DNA of 64,000 bases, taken from contig NZ_ATVI01000007.1 of NCBI RefSeq assembly GCF_000420645.1, forward strand, positions 186,001 through 250,000. Direction: 5' to 3'. Shown in pieces: positions 8,677-18,223 of this stretch. Both the position numbers and the translations under genes were made by a program. The notes under the pieces are model-generated. The model did no database searches, had not been told where the DNA came from, and worked only from the letters and a program-made list of their open reading frames with translations. Source of the stretch: Nevskia ramosa DSM 11499. Lineage in GTDB: Bacteria > Pseudomonadota > Gammaproteobacteria > Nevskiales > Nevskiaceae. The number at the start of each line of letters is the position of its first letter. Position 1 is the first letter of the stretch.

Positions 8677-11600
8677 GGCGCGTCTCCATGCGTCTGCGGC
8701 GCAGGTGCGGCAGCAGGCGCCTTCGCCGGCCGCAGACGATCGGCCGTGCCCTGCACCAGCACGTACAGCAGCGGGATCAGGAAGATGCCGATCATCGTTG
8801 CCGCAGTCATGCCGAACACCACGGCGGTGCCGAGCACCGAACGCGCGGCAGCACCGGCGCCACTGGCGATCGCCAGCGGTACCGCACCGAGGATGAACGC
8901 GAACGAGGTCATCAGGATCGGCCGCAGACGCAGTCGTGCACCTTCCATCGCTGCATCGACCAGGCTGGCGCCGCGCTCGCGGGCCAGCTTGGCGAACTCG
9001 ACGATCAGGATCGCGTTCTTGGCCGCCAGGCCAATCAGCATGATCACGCCAACCTGGGCGTAGATGTCATTGGACATGCCGCGCAAGGCCAACCCGCCGA
9101 AGGCACCGAACACCGCGAACGGGATGCTCAGCAGCACCGCGAACGGCACCGCCCAGCTTTCGTACAACGCAGCAAGCACCAGGAACACGAACAGCATCGC
9201 CATCGCAAAGATCAGCGGCGCCTGACCACCGGATTTCTTTTCCTGGTAGGTCTGGCCGGTCCACTCGTAGCCGTAGCCTTCCGGCAGCACCTGTGCGGCG
9301 ATCTCTTCCATCGCCTTGACGGCGTCACCGGAGGAATAACCCGGCGCCGGATTGCCGGTGATGCTCACCGCGCGATAGACGTTGTAGCGGTCGATCGACT
9401 CCGGACCTTGACGGTTGATGATGCTGAGCAGGGTCGACAGCGGCACCATCTCGCCGTTCTCCGAGCGTGCATACAGGTTGTTGACCGAATCCGGCGAACT
9501 GCGCGCGCCGGCTTCCGCTTGCGCGGTTACGCGGAAGGTGCGGCCGTACAGATTGAAGTCGTTGATGTAGGCGCCGCCGAGGAAGGACTGCAAGGCGCCG
9601 AAGACATCGGAGATCGGCACGCCCAGCGTCTTCACCCGATCGCGATCGATCTTGTATTCGATCTGCGGCACCTTGGTGGTGAACAGCGTGAAGATGCGGC
9701 TGATCTCCGGACGCTTCGAGGCTTCGGCGACCAGTTCCTGAGAGATCTGCGCCAGTTCGCCGACATCGCCGCCGCGGCGATCTTCGAGCAGGAACTCGAA
9801 ACCACCGGTGGCGCTGATGCCGGGAATCGACGGCGGATTCAGTACCAGAAAGCTGGCCTCGCTCAGGGACGCCAATTCCTGATTGAGCCTGCGGACGATC
9901 GCGAAGGCATTGGAATTGGCGCCGCCGCGATCCGCCCAGGGCTTGAGTACCAGAAAGCCCGTGCCGCTGTAGGGCGTATTGACGCGCGTGATCAGACTGA
10001 AGCCGTTGATGGCGATGAAGCTTTCGACCTCCGGAAATTTCTCGTCGACGATCTTGCGGAACTTCTCCATCACCGCTTCGGTGCGCTGCAGCGAAGCACC
10101 GAGCGGCAGCTGGGCATTGATCAGCAGATAGCCCTGATCTTCGTCCGGGAGGAAGCCAGCCGGCCGTTGCTCGACCAGCACCACGGCACCCGCCACCAGG
10201 ACGACGAACACCGCGATCGGCAGCGCACGATGCAGCAGCGAGCGCTGCACGATGCGGCTGTAACCCTTGGCAAAACTGCCGAAGCCGCGATTGAAGGCTC
10301 CGAAGAAGCGGCCGGGCAGACCGGACCAGCGCGATTCCGCCGTCGGCTTCAGCAGCAGCGCACACAGCGCCGGAATGAAGCTCAACGCGACGAATGCCGA
10401 GATCAGCACCGAGATCGACAGGGTCAACGCGAACTGCCGGTAGAACAGACCGGTCAGGCCGCCGAGGAAGGCCACCGGCACGAACACCGCCGTCAACACC
10501 AGGGCGATGGCGACCACCGGCCCGGCCACGTCCTTCAGAGCCGCGCGTGTCGCATCACGGGCGTTCATGCCGTGGTGATCCATCTTTTCGGTTACCGCTT
10601 CGACGACCACGATCGCGTCATCGACGACCAGACCGATCGCCAGCACCATCGCCAGCAGGGTCAGCGTGTTGATCGAAAAACCGAGTACCGCGAAGGCGAT
10701 GAAGGTACCGATCAGCGACACCGGCACGGCCAGCATCGGGATCAGGGTGGCGCGCCAGCTTTCCAGAAAGATGAACACCACCAGCAAGACCAGCGCCGCG
10801 GCGATCGCCAGGGTCAAGATCACTTCGTGCAGCGATTCCGACACGAACAAGGTGGTGTCGAACGGGACCGAATAGGTGATGCCGGGCGGAAAGCTTTTCG
10901 CCAGGGTCGCCATCGTCGTCTGCACCTGATGGGCGACGTCGAGCGCATTGGCGTTCGGCAGCTGGTAAATGCCGATGTTCGCGGCCGGCTGACCATCGAG
11001 ACGGCTGGAGCGGGCGTAATCGGTGGCCGCCAGTTCGATGCGAGCGACATCCTTGAGCCGGACGAGCAGGCCTTCGGTCCGCGCGCGGACGATGATGTTC
11101 TCGTATTCCTCGACGCTGCTGAGGCGGCCTTTGACCGTCACCGGGAACTGCATTTCCTGACCTTTCGGCGCCGGTTCCGCGCCAACGGTACCGGCCGGTG
11201 CGACCACGTTCTGCTCGTTCAGCACGCGGGCGATGTCCTGCGTGGTGACGCCGAAGCGCGCCATCTTCTGCGGGTCCATCCAGATGCGCATGCCGTAGTC
11301 GCGGGCGCCGAACACGGTCACCGTGCCGACGCCGGGAATACGTGCCAGCGCGTCATAGATCTGCAAGGTGGCGTAGTTCGACAACCACAGATAGTCGTAG
11401 CGCGGATCGCTGGCCCGCAGGGAAATGAACAGCAGCGGCTGCGGCTGGCGCTTCTGCACCGTCACGCCCTGGCGGATCACTTCCTGCGGCAGCGAGCGCT
11501 GGGCGATCGCCACCTGGTTCTGCACGTTGACCGCGGCAATATCCTGATCGGTGCCGATCTCGAAGCTCACCGTCAGCGTGTACACGCCGTCGTTCGATGC

Positions 11601-11843
11601 CTTCGAGGACATGTAGATCATGTTCGGCACGCCGTTGACCTGTGCCTCGATCGGCGCGGCAACGGACTGCTCTACGGTTGCCGCATCGGCACCCGGGAAG
11701 GTCGCGGTGACGACCACGGTCGGCGGCGTGATCTGCGGATAGCGGGCGATCGGCAGCGCGGTCATCGCCACGCCGCCGGCCAGGGTGATCAGGATCGCGA
11801 TGACCGTCGCGAAGATCGGCCGATCGATGAAGAAATTGATCAT
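8673..11843 (-). CDS. RND multidrug efflux permease, HAE1 family (AcrB/MexB-like)
   Basis: A 1056-residue inner-membrane proton-drug antiporter, the normal length for the hydrophobe/amphiphile efflux family. It begins [19 protein letters not shown] (first transmembrane helix) and has 12 predicted helices with two large periplasmic loops. The proton-relay residues are present: the Asp pair in [13 protein letters not shown] near 406-407 and the Lys in [13 protein letters not shown] near 940. It sits in the middle of the adaptor - permease - channel operon, overlapping both neighbours by 4 bp. It should pump amphiphilic toxic compounds from the periplasm and outer leaflet. The QxYYQ-type substrate specificity cannot be deduced. 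Expression is probably repressed by the divergent MarR/SlyA-type protein. Confidence 0.95.
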   Translation of the reverse strand: MINFFIDRPIFATVIAILITLAGGVAMTALPIARYPQITPPTVVVTATFPGADAATVEQSVAAPIEAQVNGVPNMIYMSSKASNDGVYTLTVSFEIGTDQDIAAVNVQNQVAIAQRSLPQEVIRQGVTVQKRQPQPLLFISLRASDPRYDYLWLSNYATLQIYDALARIPGVGTVTVFGARDYGMRIWMDPQKMARFGVTTQDIARVLNEQNVVAPAGTVGAEPAPKGQEMQFPVTVKGRLSSVEEYENIIVRARTEGLLVRLKDVARIELAATDYARSSRLDGQPAANIGIYQLPNANALDVAHQVQTTMATLAKSFPPGITYSVPFDTTLFVSESLHEVILTLAIAAALVLLVVFIFLESWRATLIPMLAVPVSLIGTFIAFAVLGFSINTLTLLAMVLAIGLVVDDAIVVVEAVTEKMDHHGMNARDATRAALKDVAGPVVAIALVLTAVFVPVAFLGGLTGLFYRQFALTLSISVLISAFVALSFIPALCALLLKPTAESRWSGLPGRFFGAFNRGFGSFAKGYSRIVQRSLLHRALPIAVFVVLVAGAVVLVEQRPAGFLPDEDQGYLLINAQLPLGASLQRTEAVMEKFRKIVDEKFPEVESFIAINGFSLITRVNTPYSGTGFLVLKPWADRGGANSNAFAIVRRLNQELASLSEASFLVLNPPSIPGISATGGFEFLLEDRRGGDVGELAQISQELVAEASKRPEISRIFTLFTTKVPQIEYKIDRDRVKTLGVPISDVFGALQSFLGGAYINDFNLYGRTFRVTAQAEAGARSSPDSVNNLYARSENGEMVPLSTLLSIINRQGPESIDRYNVYRAVSITGNPAPGYSSGDAVKAMEEIAAQVLPEGYGYEWTGQTYQEKKSGGQAPLIFAMAMLFVFLVLAALYESWAVPFAVLLSIPFAVFGAFGGLALRGMSNDIYAQVGVIMLIGLAAKNAILIVEFAKLARERGASLVDAAMEGARLRLRPILMTSFAFILGAVPLAIASGAGAAARSVLGTAVVFGMTAATMIGIFLIPLLYVLVQGTADRLRPAKAPAAAPAPQTHGDAP

Positions 11844-13066
11844 GACGCGGCTGCCGGCTTGGCATCGGCCGCGGCTGGCTTGTCACCACCGGCAGCGGGC
11901 GGCTCCTTGCCCGAACCGTTCGCGGTGCCATTCACCGGCGCATCGGCAGTGGCTGGCTCCTTGATCGCCACGGTGACGCCCTGCTTCAGTTTCTGCATGC
12001 CGTCGATGACCACCGCGTCGCCGGCCTTGAGACCGTCATGGATGATCACGTCCTGCTCGACTCTCGGCCCGAGCACGACGTCGCGCTGGGCCGCCTTTTT
12101 CTCGCCATCGATCACCCAGACGAAGTTCTTGCCCTGGAACTCCTGCAGCGCGCGTTGCGGCACGACGATGGCACCGGTCAGGTGCTGGGTGGTGACGCGC
12201 ACCCGGGCGAACTGATTGGCACGCAACAGCTGGTCCGGGTTCGGCACTTCGAGCCGCACTTTCAAGGTGCCGGTGGTGTTGTCGACCGCGGCATCGATGA
12301 AATTCATCTTGCCGGGGTGCGGATAGATCGAGTTGTCGACCAGCAGCACCCGGAAAGCGCGCTCGGACTTTGCGCTCTGATTCAGCGCACCGCCCAGTTC
12401 ACGCTGGATCTCCAGCACCCGCGCTTCGCTGATCGCGAAGTTCACGTACATCGGATCGGTGGAATAGACCGTACTGAGCAAGGTCGTGTAGGCCGTGACC
12501 AGGCCGCCCACCTTGAGCTGCGCACGTCCGATGACGCCATCGATCGGCGAGACCACGCGGGTGTAGCCGAGATTCAGCTCGGCGGTCTGCAGCGAAGCCC
12601 CGGCCGCTTCGACTTGAGCGCGCGCCGAATCATGGCGGGCGATTGCGGCATCGAGTTCCTGCTGGCTGACCGCGTCGATCGTCGACAGCGGCCGCACGCG
12701 GGCGAGATCGCGATCGGACTGATCGAGCGCCGCCTGCGCCAGCGCCAGGGCCGCCTTCGCCTGCGAAACGGCAGCCGCGTAAGGCTGGGCATCGATGACG
12801 AACAGCAGCTGGCCCTTCTTCACCTTCGAGCCTTCGACAACCCCCTGGGTTTCCAGCAGGCCACCGACTCTGGGACGAATCTCGACCTCGTTCAGCGCTT
12901 CGGTCTGGGCAACGTAATCGGCGGTGACATCGATCGCGCGCGGCGCGATGGTCTGCACGACGACCTGTGGCGCAGCAGGCGCCGGTGGGGCTTTGGATCC
13001 TGAGCAGGCGGCGCTCAGCAACACCGTCAGCATGGCGGCCGACTTCAGCGGGAAAGACTTGTTCAT
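11840..13066 (-). CDS. RND efflux periplasmic adaptor lipoprotein (AcrA/MexA-like)
   Basis: A 408-residue membrane fusion protein that links the RND permease to the outer-membrane channel. The lipobox LSAAC gives a lipidated Cys near residue 21. A lipoyl-like half ([20 protein letters not shown]), a long coiled-coil hairpin around residues 95-170, the second lipoyl half ([18 protein letters not shown]) and beta-barrel/proximal domains follow in the usual order. The C-terminal 35 residues are a low-complexity Ala/Pro/Lys/Gly tail. It is the first gene of the pump operon and starts 124 bp from the divergent regulator gene, across two palindromic operators. Confidence 0.94.
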   Translation of the reverse strand: MNKSFPLKSAAMLTVLLSAACSGSKAPPAPAAPQVVVQTIAPRAIDVTADYVAQTEALNEVEIRPRVGGLLETQGVVEGSKVKKGQLLFVIDAQPYAAAVSQAKAALALAQAALDQSDRDLARVRPLSTIDAVSQQELDAAIARHDSARAQVEAAGASLQTAELNLGYTRVVSPIDGVIGRAQLKVGGLVTAYTTLLSTVYSTDPMYVNFAISEARVLEIQRELGGALNQSAKSERAFRVLLVDNSIYPHPGKMNFIDAAVDNTTGTLKVRLEVPNPDQLLRANQFARVRVTTQHLTGAIVVPQRALQEFQGKNFVWVIDGEKKAAQRDVVLGPRVEQDVIIHDGLKAGDAVVIDGMQKLKQGVTVAIKEPATADAPVNGTANGSGKEPPAAGGDKPAAADAKPAAAS

Positions 13067-13143
13067 GACAGCTCCAGAAAACCGGGGGCGTCGGACACCA
13101 TCAACAGCCGGACATCCGATCCAGTGCGCGCAGCATATCTTGC

Positions 13144-13170
13144 CTAGCTGGCTATATGCTAGCTTGCTAA
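13144..13170. promoter_or_regulatory. Two SlyA/MarR-type palindromic operators
   Basis: Two copies of TAGC-N2-GCTA occur 15 bp apart in the divergent promoter: TAGCTGGCTA at 13145-13154 and TAGCTTGCTA at 13160-13169. On the minus strand the second reads TTAGCAAGCTAG (13159-13170), which differs at one base from the established SlyA site TTAGCAAGCTAA. They end 21 bp before the regulator start codon and lie about 80-105 bp upstream of the adaptor gene, so one bound protein could repress both the regulator and the pump. Confidence 0.7.
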
Positions 13171-13190
13171 CTATCTATTACACTCCTGTC

Positions 13191-13706
13191 ATGAACGACA
13201 TCCAGGAATTCGTGCAACTGCTGCGGACGGTGCCGCGCGACTGGCGCGCAGTGATCGATCGCCGCCTTGCACCGCTGGGATTGTCGCAGGCGAAATGGAT
13301 GCCGCTGTTGTATCTGATGCGCGCCGACGGCCCGCCGATCCAGACCGAAATCGCCAAGCATCTGGAGATCGAATCGCCCACTCTGGTGCGCCTGCTCGAT
13401 CGCCTGGCCGCCGATGGCTGGATCGAGCGCAAGGCCTGTCCCGGTGATCGCCGCGCTCGCCACATTCATCTGACGCCGCGTGCCAAGGCTGTCTGCACGG
13501 AAATCCAGACCATCGTCATGGACGTACGACAGCAGCTGCTGAAAGACGTTTCGCAGGCCGAGCTGACGCGCTGCATCGGGCTGCTGCGCCGGATCAACCT
13601 GGCCTCGCAAGCGATGGTGGCCAGCGACGAGGAGCAGCTTCCCACTGCCCTCGCCGCGCCGATGCCGACGGCTCCAAAGGCTCAGCGCAAGCGTTCCAAC
13701 GTCTGA
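13191..13706 (+). CDS. MarR/SlyA-family transcriptional regulator
   Basis: A 171-residue winged-helix dimer regulator. I chose the ATG at 13191 (MNDIQEFVQLL), because earlier in-frame starts would run through the operators. The dimer helices come first, the helix-turn-helix is at about residues 50-85 (IQTEIAKHLEIESPTLVRLLDRL), and the wing at 86-105 carries the family signature ACPGDRRARHIHLTPRAK. A 25-residue Ala/Pro-rich, basic tail is extra to the core fold. It is divergent from the RND operon and faces two palindromes that match the SlyA consensus, so it is most likely the local repressor, released by pump substrates or other small aromatic compounds. Confidence 0.9.
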   Translation: MNDIQEFVQLLRTVPRDWRAVIDRRLAPLGLSQAKWMPLLYLMRADGPPIQTEIAKHLEIESPTLVRLLDRLAADGWIERKACPGDRRARHIHLTPRAKAVCTEIQTIVMDVRQQLLKDVSQAELTRCIGLLRRINLASQAMVASDEEQLPTALAAPMPTAPKAQRKRSNV

Positions 13707-13769
13707 AGCAATCCGCCACTGACGGCGGACGGTTAAAATCGCCATCCCGATCCAGCCCCCGCGCCAGCC

Positions 13770-15332
13770 ATGACCGCCCCGAGCCACGCCAGCACCACCG
13801 CCATCCGGCAGGAAGACCTGATCCAGAGCGTCGCCGACGCGCTGCAGTACATCTCGTACTACCACCCAGTCGACTACATCAAGAACTTGGCCGCCGCCTA
13901 CGAGCGCGAGCAGTCGCCGGCTGCCAAGGACGCGATTGCCCAGATCCTGATCAATTCGCGGCTCTGCGCCGAAGGCCATCGGCCGATCTGCCAGGACACC
14001 GGCATCGTCACGGTCTTTCTCAAGATCGGCATGAACATCAGCTGGCCGGATGCGACGATGGGTGTGGAGGACATGGTCAACGAAGGCGTGCGCCGCGCCT
14101 ACAACCACCCGGACAACAAGCTGCGCGCCTCGGTGCTCGCCGATCCGGCGTTCGGCCGCCGCAACACCAAGGACAACACGCCGGCGGTGGTCAACGTCAG
14201 CATCGTCCAGGGCCATGAAGTGGAAGTGACGGTCGCTGCCAAGGGCGGCGGCTCGGAAGCGAAATCGAAGTTCGCGATGCTCAATCCATCGGATTCGATC
14301 GTCGACTGGGTGCTGAAGACGGTGCCGACGATGGGCGCCGGCTGGTGCCCGCCGGGCATGCTCGGCATCGGCATCGGCGGCACCGCCGAAAAGGCGATGC
14401 TGCTGGCCAAGGAATCGCTGATGGAGCCGATCGACATGCCGGAGCTGAAGGCTCGCGGCGCAGCCAAAGAACCATTGACCAAGCTTGAAGAGCTGCGCAT
14501 CGAGCTGTTCGACAAGGTCAACGCGCTCGGCATCGGCGCACAAGGTCTCGGCGGCCTGACCACAGTGCTCGACGTCAAGATCTTCGACTACCCGACCCAC
14601 GCCGCGAACCTGCCGGTAGCGATCATTCCGAACTGCGCGGCGACCCGTCACGCCCATTTCGTGCTCGACGGTTCCGGCCCGGTCTCGCTCGATCCGCCGA
14701 GCCTCGAAGACTGGCCGAAACTGACCTATTCGCCGGCCGGCGCCCGTCGCGTCAATCTCGATACCGTCACCCGCGAAGAAGTAGCCAGCTGGAAGCCGGG
14801 CGAAGTGGTTCTGCTCAACGGCAAGCTGCTGACCGGCCGCGACGCCGCCCACAAGCGGATGATCGACATGCTCAACCGCGGCGAGAAGCTGCCGGTCGAC
14901 TTCACCAATCGCTTCATCTATTACGTCGGCCCGGTCGACCCGATCCGTGATGAAGTCGTCGGCCCGGCTGGCCCGACCACCGCCACGCGCATGGACAAGT
15001 TCACCCGCCAGATGCTGGAAACCACCGGTCTGCTCGGCATGGTCGGCAAAAGCGAGCGCGGCCAGATCGCGATCGACGCGATCAAGGACAACAAGGCCGT
15101 CTATCTGATGGCGGTCGGCGGCGCGGCCTATCTCGTCTCGAAAGCGATCAAGGCCTCGAAAGTCATGGCCTTCGAAGACCTCGGCATGGAAGCGATCTAC
15201 GAGTTCACCGTCAAGGACATGCCGGTGACGGTAGCGGTCGATTCCGCCGGTACTTCGGTGCACGAGACCGGGCCGAAGATCTGGAAGGAGCGAATTTCTG
15301 GGATCGCCGGCATTCCGGTGGTCATCGCGTAA
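13770..15332 (+). CDS. Fumarate hydratase, class I (Fe-S, oxygen-labile type)
   Basis: A 520-residue class I fumarase, which interconverts fumarate and malate in the TCA cycle with a [4Fe-4S] cluster. The N-terminal Fe-S hydro-lyase domain (residues about 15-290) has the cluster-type Cys in CQDTGIVTVFL, in the AGWCPPGMLG motif and in IPNCAATRH. The C-terminal beta domain (about 300-515) has GEVVLLNGKLLTGRDAAHKR and the AGTSVHETGP end. The order and length fit the single-chain class I enzymes such as FumA/FumB, so no separate subunit is missing. It stands alone: the MarR gene precedes it and a strong terminator follows. Class II FumC is ruled out by the fold motifs. The symbol fumA or fumB cannot be decided from sequence alone. 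Confidence 0.95.
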   Translation: MTAPSHASTTAIRQEDLIQSVADALQYISYYHPVDYIKNLAAAYEREQSPAAKDAIAQILINSRLCAEGHRPICQDTGIVTVFLKIGMNISWPDATMGVEDMVNEGVRRAYNHPDNKLRASVLADPAFGRRNTKDNTPAVVNVSIVQGHEVEVTVAAKGGGSEAKSKFAMLNPSDSIVDWVLKTVPTMGAGWCPPGMLGIGIGGTAEKAMLLAKESLMEPIDMPELKARGAAKEPLTKLEELRIELFDKVNALGIGAQGLGGLTTVLDVKIFDYPTHAANLPVAIIPNCAATRHAHFVLDGSGPVSLDPPSLEDWPKLTYSPAGARRVNLDTVTREEVASWKPGEVVLLNGKLLTGRDAAHKRMIDMLNRGEKLPVDFTNRFIYYVGPVDPIRDEVVGPAGPTTATRMDKFTRQMLETTGLLGMVGKSERGQIAIDAIKDNKAVYLMAVGGAAYLVSKAIKASKVMAFEDLGMEAIYEFTVKDMPVTVAVDSAGTSVHETGPKIWKERISGIAGIPVVIA

Positions 15333-15348
15333 GCAGACCCAACGAAAA

Positions 15349-15378
15349 CAGCGGCGTTCGATTGCTCGAACGCCGCTG
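15349..15378. repeat. Perfect 13-bp hairpin after the fumarase gene
   Basis: CAGCGGCGTTCGA (15349-15361) and its exact reverse complement (15366-15378) flank a 4-base loop TTGC. It has no T-run of its own but lies 17 bp before a canonical terminator. The pair may act together to protect the mRNA 3' end and stop read-through into the convergent acyl-CoA dehydrogenase gene. Confidence 0.6.
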
Positions 15379-15394
15379 CAAGGTTTCAATCCTG

Positions 15395-15425
15395 AAGCCG
15401 CCCGGCTGACACCGGGCGGCTTTTT
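15395..15425 (+). terminator. Rho-independent terminator of the fumarase gene
   Basis: An 11-bp GC-rich stem (arms at 15395-15405 and 15412-15422, left arm AAGCCGCCCGG) with a 6-base loop CTGACA is followed directly by a T-run ending at 15425. It lies between convergent genes, 8 bp before the stop codon of the opposing gene. Confidence 0.88.
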
Positions 15426-15432
15426 CGTTGCC

Positions 15433-17220
15433 TCAGAACAAGGCTTCCGGCATTTCCATCAGCGAGGAAGCGCCCGAACGGATCTGCTTCAGGTTCATCG
15501 CCGTTTCCGGCAGCATTTTCTGGAAGTAGAAGCGCGCGGTAATCAGCTTGGACTTGTAAAAGTCACCCTGATCCTGCTTGTCCAGCGCGATCTTCGCCAT
15601 GCGGGTCCAGAAGTAGGCGTAAACGAGATGGCCGACGAGGTGCATGTACGGCACCGAAGCGGCGCCCACTTCATCGGCGTTCTTCATCGCCTTCTGGCCG
15701 ATTTCCATCGTCACCTTCTGCACTTCCTGGCCCAGTTCGCCGAGCGGCTTGATGAATTCGGCCATCGCTTCATTGCCGCTTTCAGCCTTGACCAGGTCGG
15801 ACACCATCTTGCCGAACTTCATCAGCTTGGCGCCCATGTCGCTGAGCACCTTGCGGCCGAGCAGATCGAGCGCCTGGATGCCGTTGGTACCCTCGTAGAT
15901 CATGTTGATGCGGGCATCGCGGACGTACTGCTCCATGCCCCATTCCTTGATGTAGCCGTGGCCGCCGAAGATCTGCATGCCGAGAGTGGTCGAGACATAG
16001 CTCTGCTCGGTGATGAAGCCCTTGACGATCGGCGTCAGCAGCGCCATCAGGTCGGCGGATTCCTTGCGAACCTTTTCATCCGGGTGGTAGTGCTCCTTGT
16101 CGAGCTGCAGGCCGGACCAGTAGGTGAACGCGCGCGCGCCTTCCACGTGGGCCTTCTGGGTCAGCAGCATGCGCCGCACGTCCGGGTGGACGATGATCGG
16201 ATCGGCCGCCTTGTCCGGCGCCTTCGGGCCGGTCAGCGAACGCATCTGGATACGATCCTTCGCATAGGCCAGCGAGTTCTGGTACGCCACTTCGGCCAGA
16301 CCCAGCGACTGCATGCCGACGCCGAGACGGGCGCCGTTCATCATCACGAACATGGCGTTCAGGCCCTTGTTCGCTTCGCCGACCAGCCAGCCGGTGGCGC
16401 CGTCGAGGTTGATCACGCAAGTGGCATTGCCGTGAATGCCCATCTTGTGTTCCAGCGCGCCGCACTTGACGCCGTTGCGGGCGCCGAGCGAGCCATCCGC
16501 GTTCGGGATGAACTTCGGCACGACGAACAGCGAGATGCCCTTGGTGCCGACCGGTGCGTCGGGCAGACGGGCGAGCACGAGATGGACGATGTTTTCGGCG
16601 AGATCATGCTCACCGGCCGAGATGAAGATCTTCTGGCCGCTGATCGCATAGCTGCCGTCGCCGTTCGGCTCGGCCTTCGAACGCAGCATGCCGAGATCGG
16701 TACCGCAATGGCTTTCGGTCAGGCACATGGTGCCGGTCCAGTGGCCGGAGACGATCTTCGGCAGATACAGCGCTTTCAGCTCGGGCGTGCCGTGCACGCG
16801 GAGTGCGGCGTAGGCGCCGTGAGTCAGGCCCGGATACATCGTCCAGGCCTGGTTCGCCGAGTTGAGCATTTCGTACAGCACGTTGTTGACCACTTCCGGC
16901 AGGCCCTGGCCGCCGAATTCCGGATCACAGGCCAGTGCCGGCCAGCCCGCGTCGACATACGACGCATAGGCTTCCTTGAAACCGTTCGGGGCCTTGACCA
17001 CGCCGCTGGCCTTGTCGAGCTGGCAGCCTTCCTCGTCACCGCTCTGGTTCAGCGGGAAGATCACTTCGCTGGCGAACTTGCCGGCTTCCTCGGCGATCGA
17101 GTTGATCGTGTCGCCATCGAGTTCGGCGTGCTGCGGCATCGACTTCAGTTCGGCTTCGACGCCGAGCAACTCATGAAGGACGAACTGCATGTCGCGCAAC
17201 GGGGCGTTGTACTGACCCAT
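15433..17220 (-). CDS. Acyl-CoA dehydrogenase (FadE/DmdC-like, 595 aa)
   Basis: A 595-residue flavoprotein of the long acyl-CoA dehydrogenase group that includes DmdC and the Pseudomonas PA0506-PA0508 enzymes. It performs the first oxidation of beta-oxidation, alpha-beta desaturation of an acyl-CoA, and passes electrons to ETF. The start at 17220 (MGQYNAPLRDMQFVLHELL) is the family's usual one and has an SD-like GGAGAAG upstream; the longer frame is not needed. FAD-contact motifs are MCLTESHCGTDLG (near 160) and ISGQKIFISAGEHD (near 200). The catalytic-base region around YEGTNGIQALDLLGRK follows, and the last 120 residues are the extra C-terminal helical domain of this subgroup. The gene is monocistronic; the 295 bp upstream contain no gene that I can recognise. 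Confidence 0.93.
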   Translation of the reverse strand: MGQYNAPLRDMQFVLHELLGVEAELKSMPQHAELDGDTINSIAEEAGKFASEVIFPLNQSGDEEGCQLDKASGVVKAPNGFKEAYASYVDAGWPALACDPEFGGQGLPEVVNNVLYEMLNSANQAWTMYPGLTHGAYAALRVHGTPELKALYLPKIVSGHWTGTMCLTESHCGTDLGMLRSKAEPNGDGSYAISGQKIFISAGEHDLAENIVHLVLARLPDAPVGTKGISLFVVPKFIPNADGSLGARNGVKCGALEHKMGIHGNATCVINLDGATGWLVGEANKGLNAMFVMMNGARLGVGMQSLGLAEVAYQNSLAYAKDRIQMRSLTGPKAPDKAADPIIVHPDVRRMLLTQKAHVEGARAFTYWSGLQLDKEHYHPDEKVRKESADLMALLTPIVKGFITEQSYVSTTLGMQIFGGHGYIKEWGMEQYVRDARINMIYEGTNGIQALDLLGRKVLSDMGAKLMKFGKMVSDLVKAESGNEAMAEFIKPLGELGQEVQKVTMEIGQKAMKNADEVGAASVPYMHLVGHLVYAYFWTRMAKIALDKQDQGDFYKSKLITARFYFQKMLPETAMNLKQIRSGASSLMEMPEALF

Positions 17221-17515
17221 GAGGCTTCTCCAGATTGAATGCCAGCTGATTGAGAGGTTGTTGCACTGCATCCATACGGCGCAGTACGGAAAATCTGCGC
17301 GGATTATGGCAAGACAAAATCGAATCGGCTAGCCGCTTGTCGGACGAGGCGACGAATGGTGTACGACTGTTGCGATACGGTCGTCGGAACGCAGGCGTTC
17401 CGCGCTTGGTTGCGCTGGGAGTGAACCGTGAGGAGAACGAAATTCCCTTTGGAATTGAAGACTTGGGCGATCGACGCCGATTCGATTCCGGATCGGAACC
17501 GAGAACAGCAGTTGC

Positions 17516-18223
17516 TCAGCGGCGCGAGTCGCGTAATGCCTGCTGTTCGATCTTGGTCAGCGCTACGCGATTGCGGAGATAGGCTGGAACCAGCCGCGCG
17601 GCGTCTGTACCCTGCCCGGCTGCCAACTGCGGAGCGGCAATGGCAAACGCCGCAGCGGCGTGCGGCAGAGCATCCGGAACGATCATCAGAGGTGCCGTCG
17701 TCAAGGCCGCCAGCAGCGCATCGCGATGCGCGCCCCAACCCGTGCCGATGGCGAGATACGAATCCGCCACCGGTGCCGCGATCGCGGAAGCCGGGCCCAC
17801 CGTCTCGTCAGCCAGCGCTTGCGCCACGCCATCGACCAGCCGATAGGCGCCGAAATAGACCTCGTCCATCCGGGCATCGATCGCCGCAAGCGCGCGCGCC
17901 TCAGGTTGTTCGATCAAGGCGCGCTGCGCCAGCATCGCCAGCGAAGTCACGCCGATCACCGGTCGATCCAGACCCAGCGCCAGGCCCTTCACATAGCTGA
18001 CGCCAATTCGCACGCCGGCAAAGCTGCCGGGACCGATGCCGCAGACCAGGCCATCGAGCTGGCGCAGGCTCAAGCCGGCTTCGGCCAGCAGTTGCGGCAC
18101 CAGCAGCGGCAGGCGTGTCGAGTGTTCGCGGCCAGCGACTTCAAAGCGCTCGGTAATCTCGCCGTTCAACAGCAGCGCAACGGAAAGTCCTTCGGTCGCC
18201 GTATCGATCGAGAGCAGCTTCAT
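17516..18223 (-). CDS. tsaB: tRNA threonylcarbamoyladenosine biosynthesis protein TsaB
   Basis: A 235-residue ASKHA-fold pseudo-enzyme needed, with TsaC, TsaD and TsaE, for the universal t6A37 modification of ANN-decoding tRNAs. It starts MKLLSIDTATEGLSVALLL, the canonical TsaB N-terminus, and contains the GIGPGSFAGVRIGVSYVKGLA motif at about residues 66-86 that marks the family. The LAMLAQRAL segment after it is also conserved. It overlaps the end of the helicase gene by 4 bp and is the last gene of the mrcB - lipoprotein - yoaA - tsaB operon. The yoaA-tsaB linkage is common in gammaproteobacteria, which supports both assignments. Confidence 0.95.
   Translation of the reverse strand: MKLLSIDTATEGLSVALLLNGEITERFEVAGREHSTRLPLLVPQLLAEAGLSLRQLDGLVCGIGPGSFAGVRIGVSYVKGLALGLDRPVIGVTSLAMLAQRALIEQPEARALAAIDARMDEVYFGAYRLVDGVAQALADETVGPASAIAAPVADSYLAIGTGWGAHRDALLAALTTAPLMIVPDALPHAAAAFAIAAPQLAAGQGTDAARLVPAYLRNRVALTKIEQQALRDSRR

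Noticed and set aside
8688-12215. A very long open frame on the plus strand opposite the RND pump genes
   Set aside because: It is the complementary-strand shadow of the RND permease and adaptor. Its translation is rich in Arg, His and Gln with no domain, as expected from the reverse of a GC-rich coding sequence.
13712-13729. A terminator after the MarR gene
   Set aside because: TCCGCC and GGCGGA can form only a 6-bp stem and no T-run follows, so it is too weak to call.
13167-15389. A 740-codon minus-strand open frame over the fumarase and MarR genes
   Set aside because: The plus-strand fumarase has all family motifs. The opposite frame has none and crosses the MarR gene and its operators.
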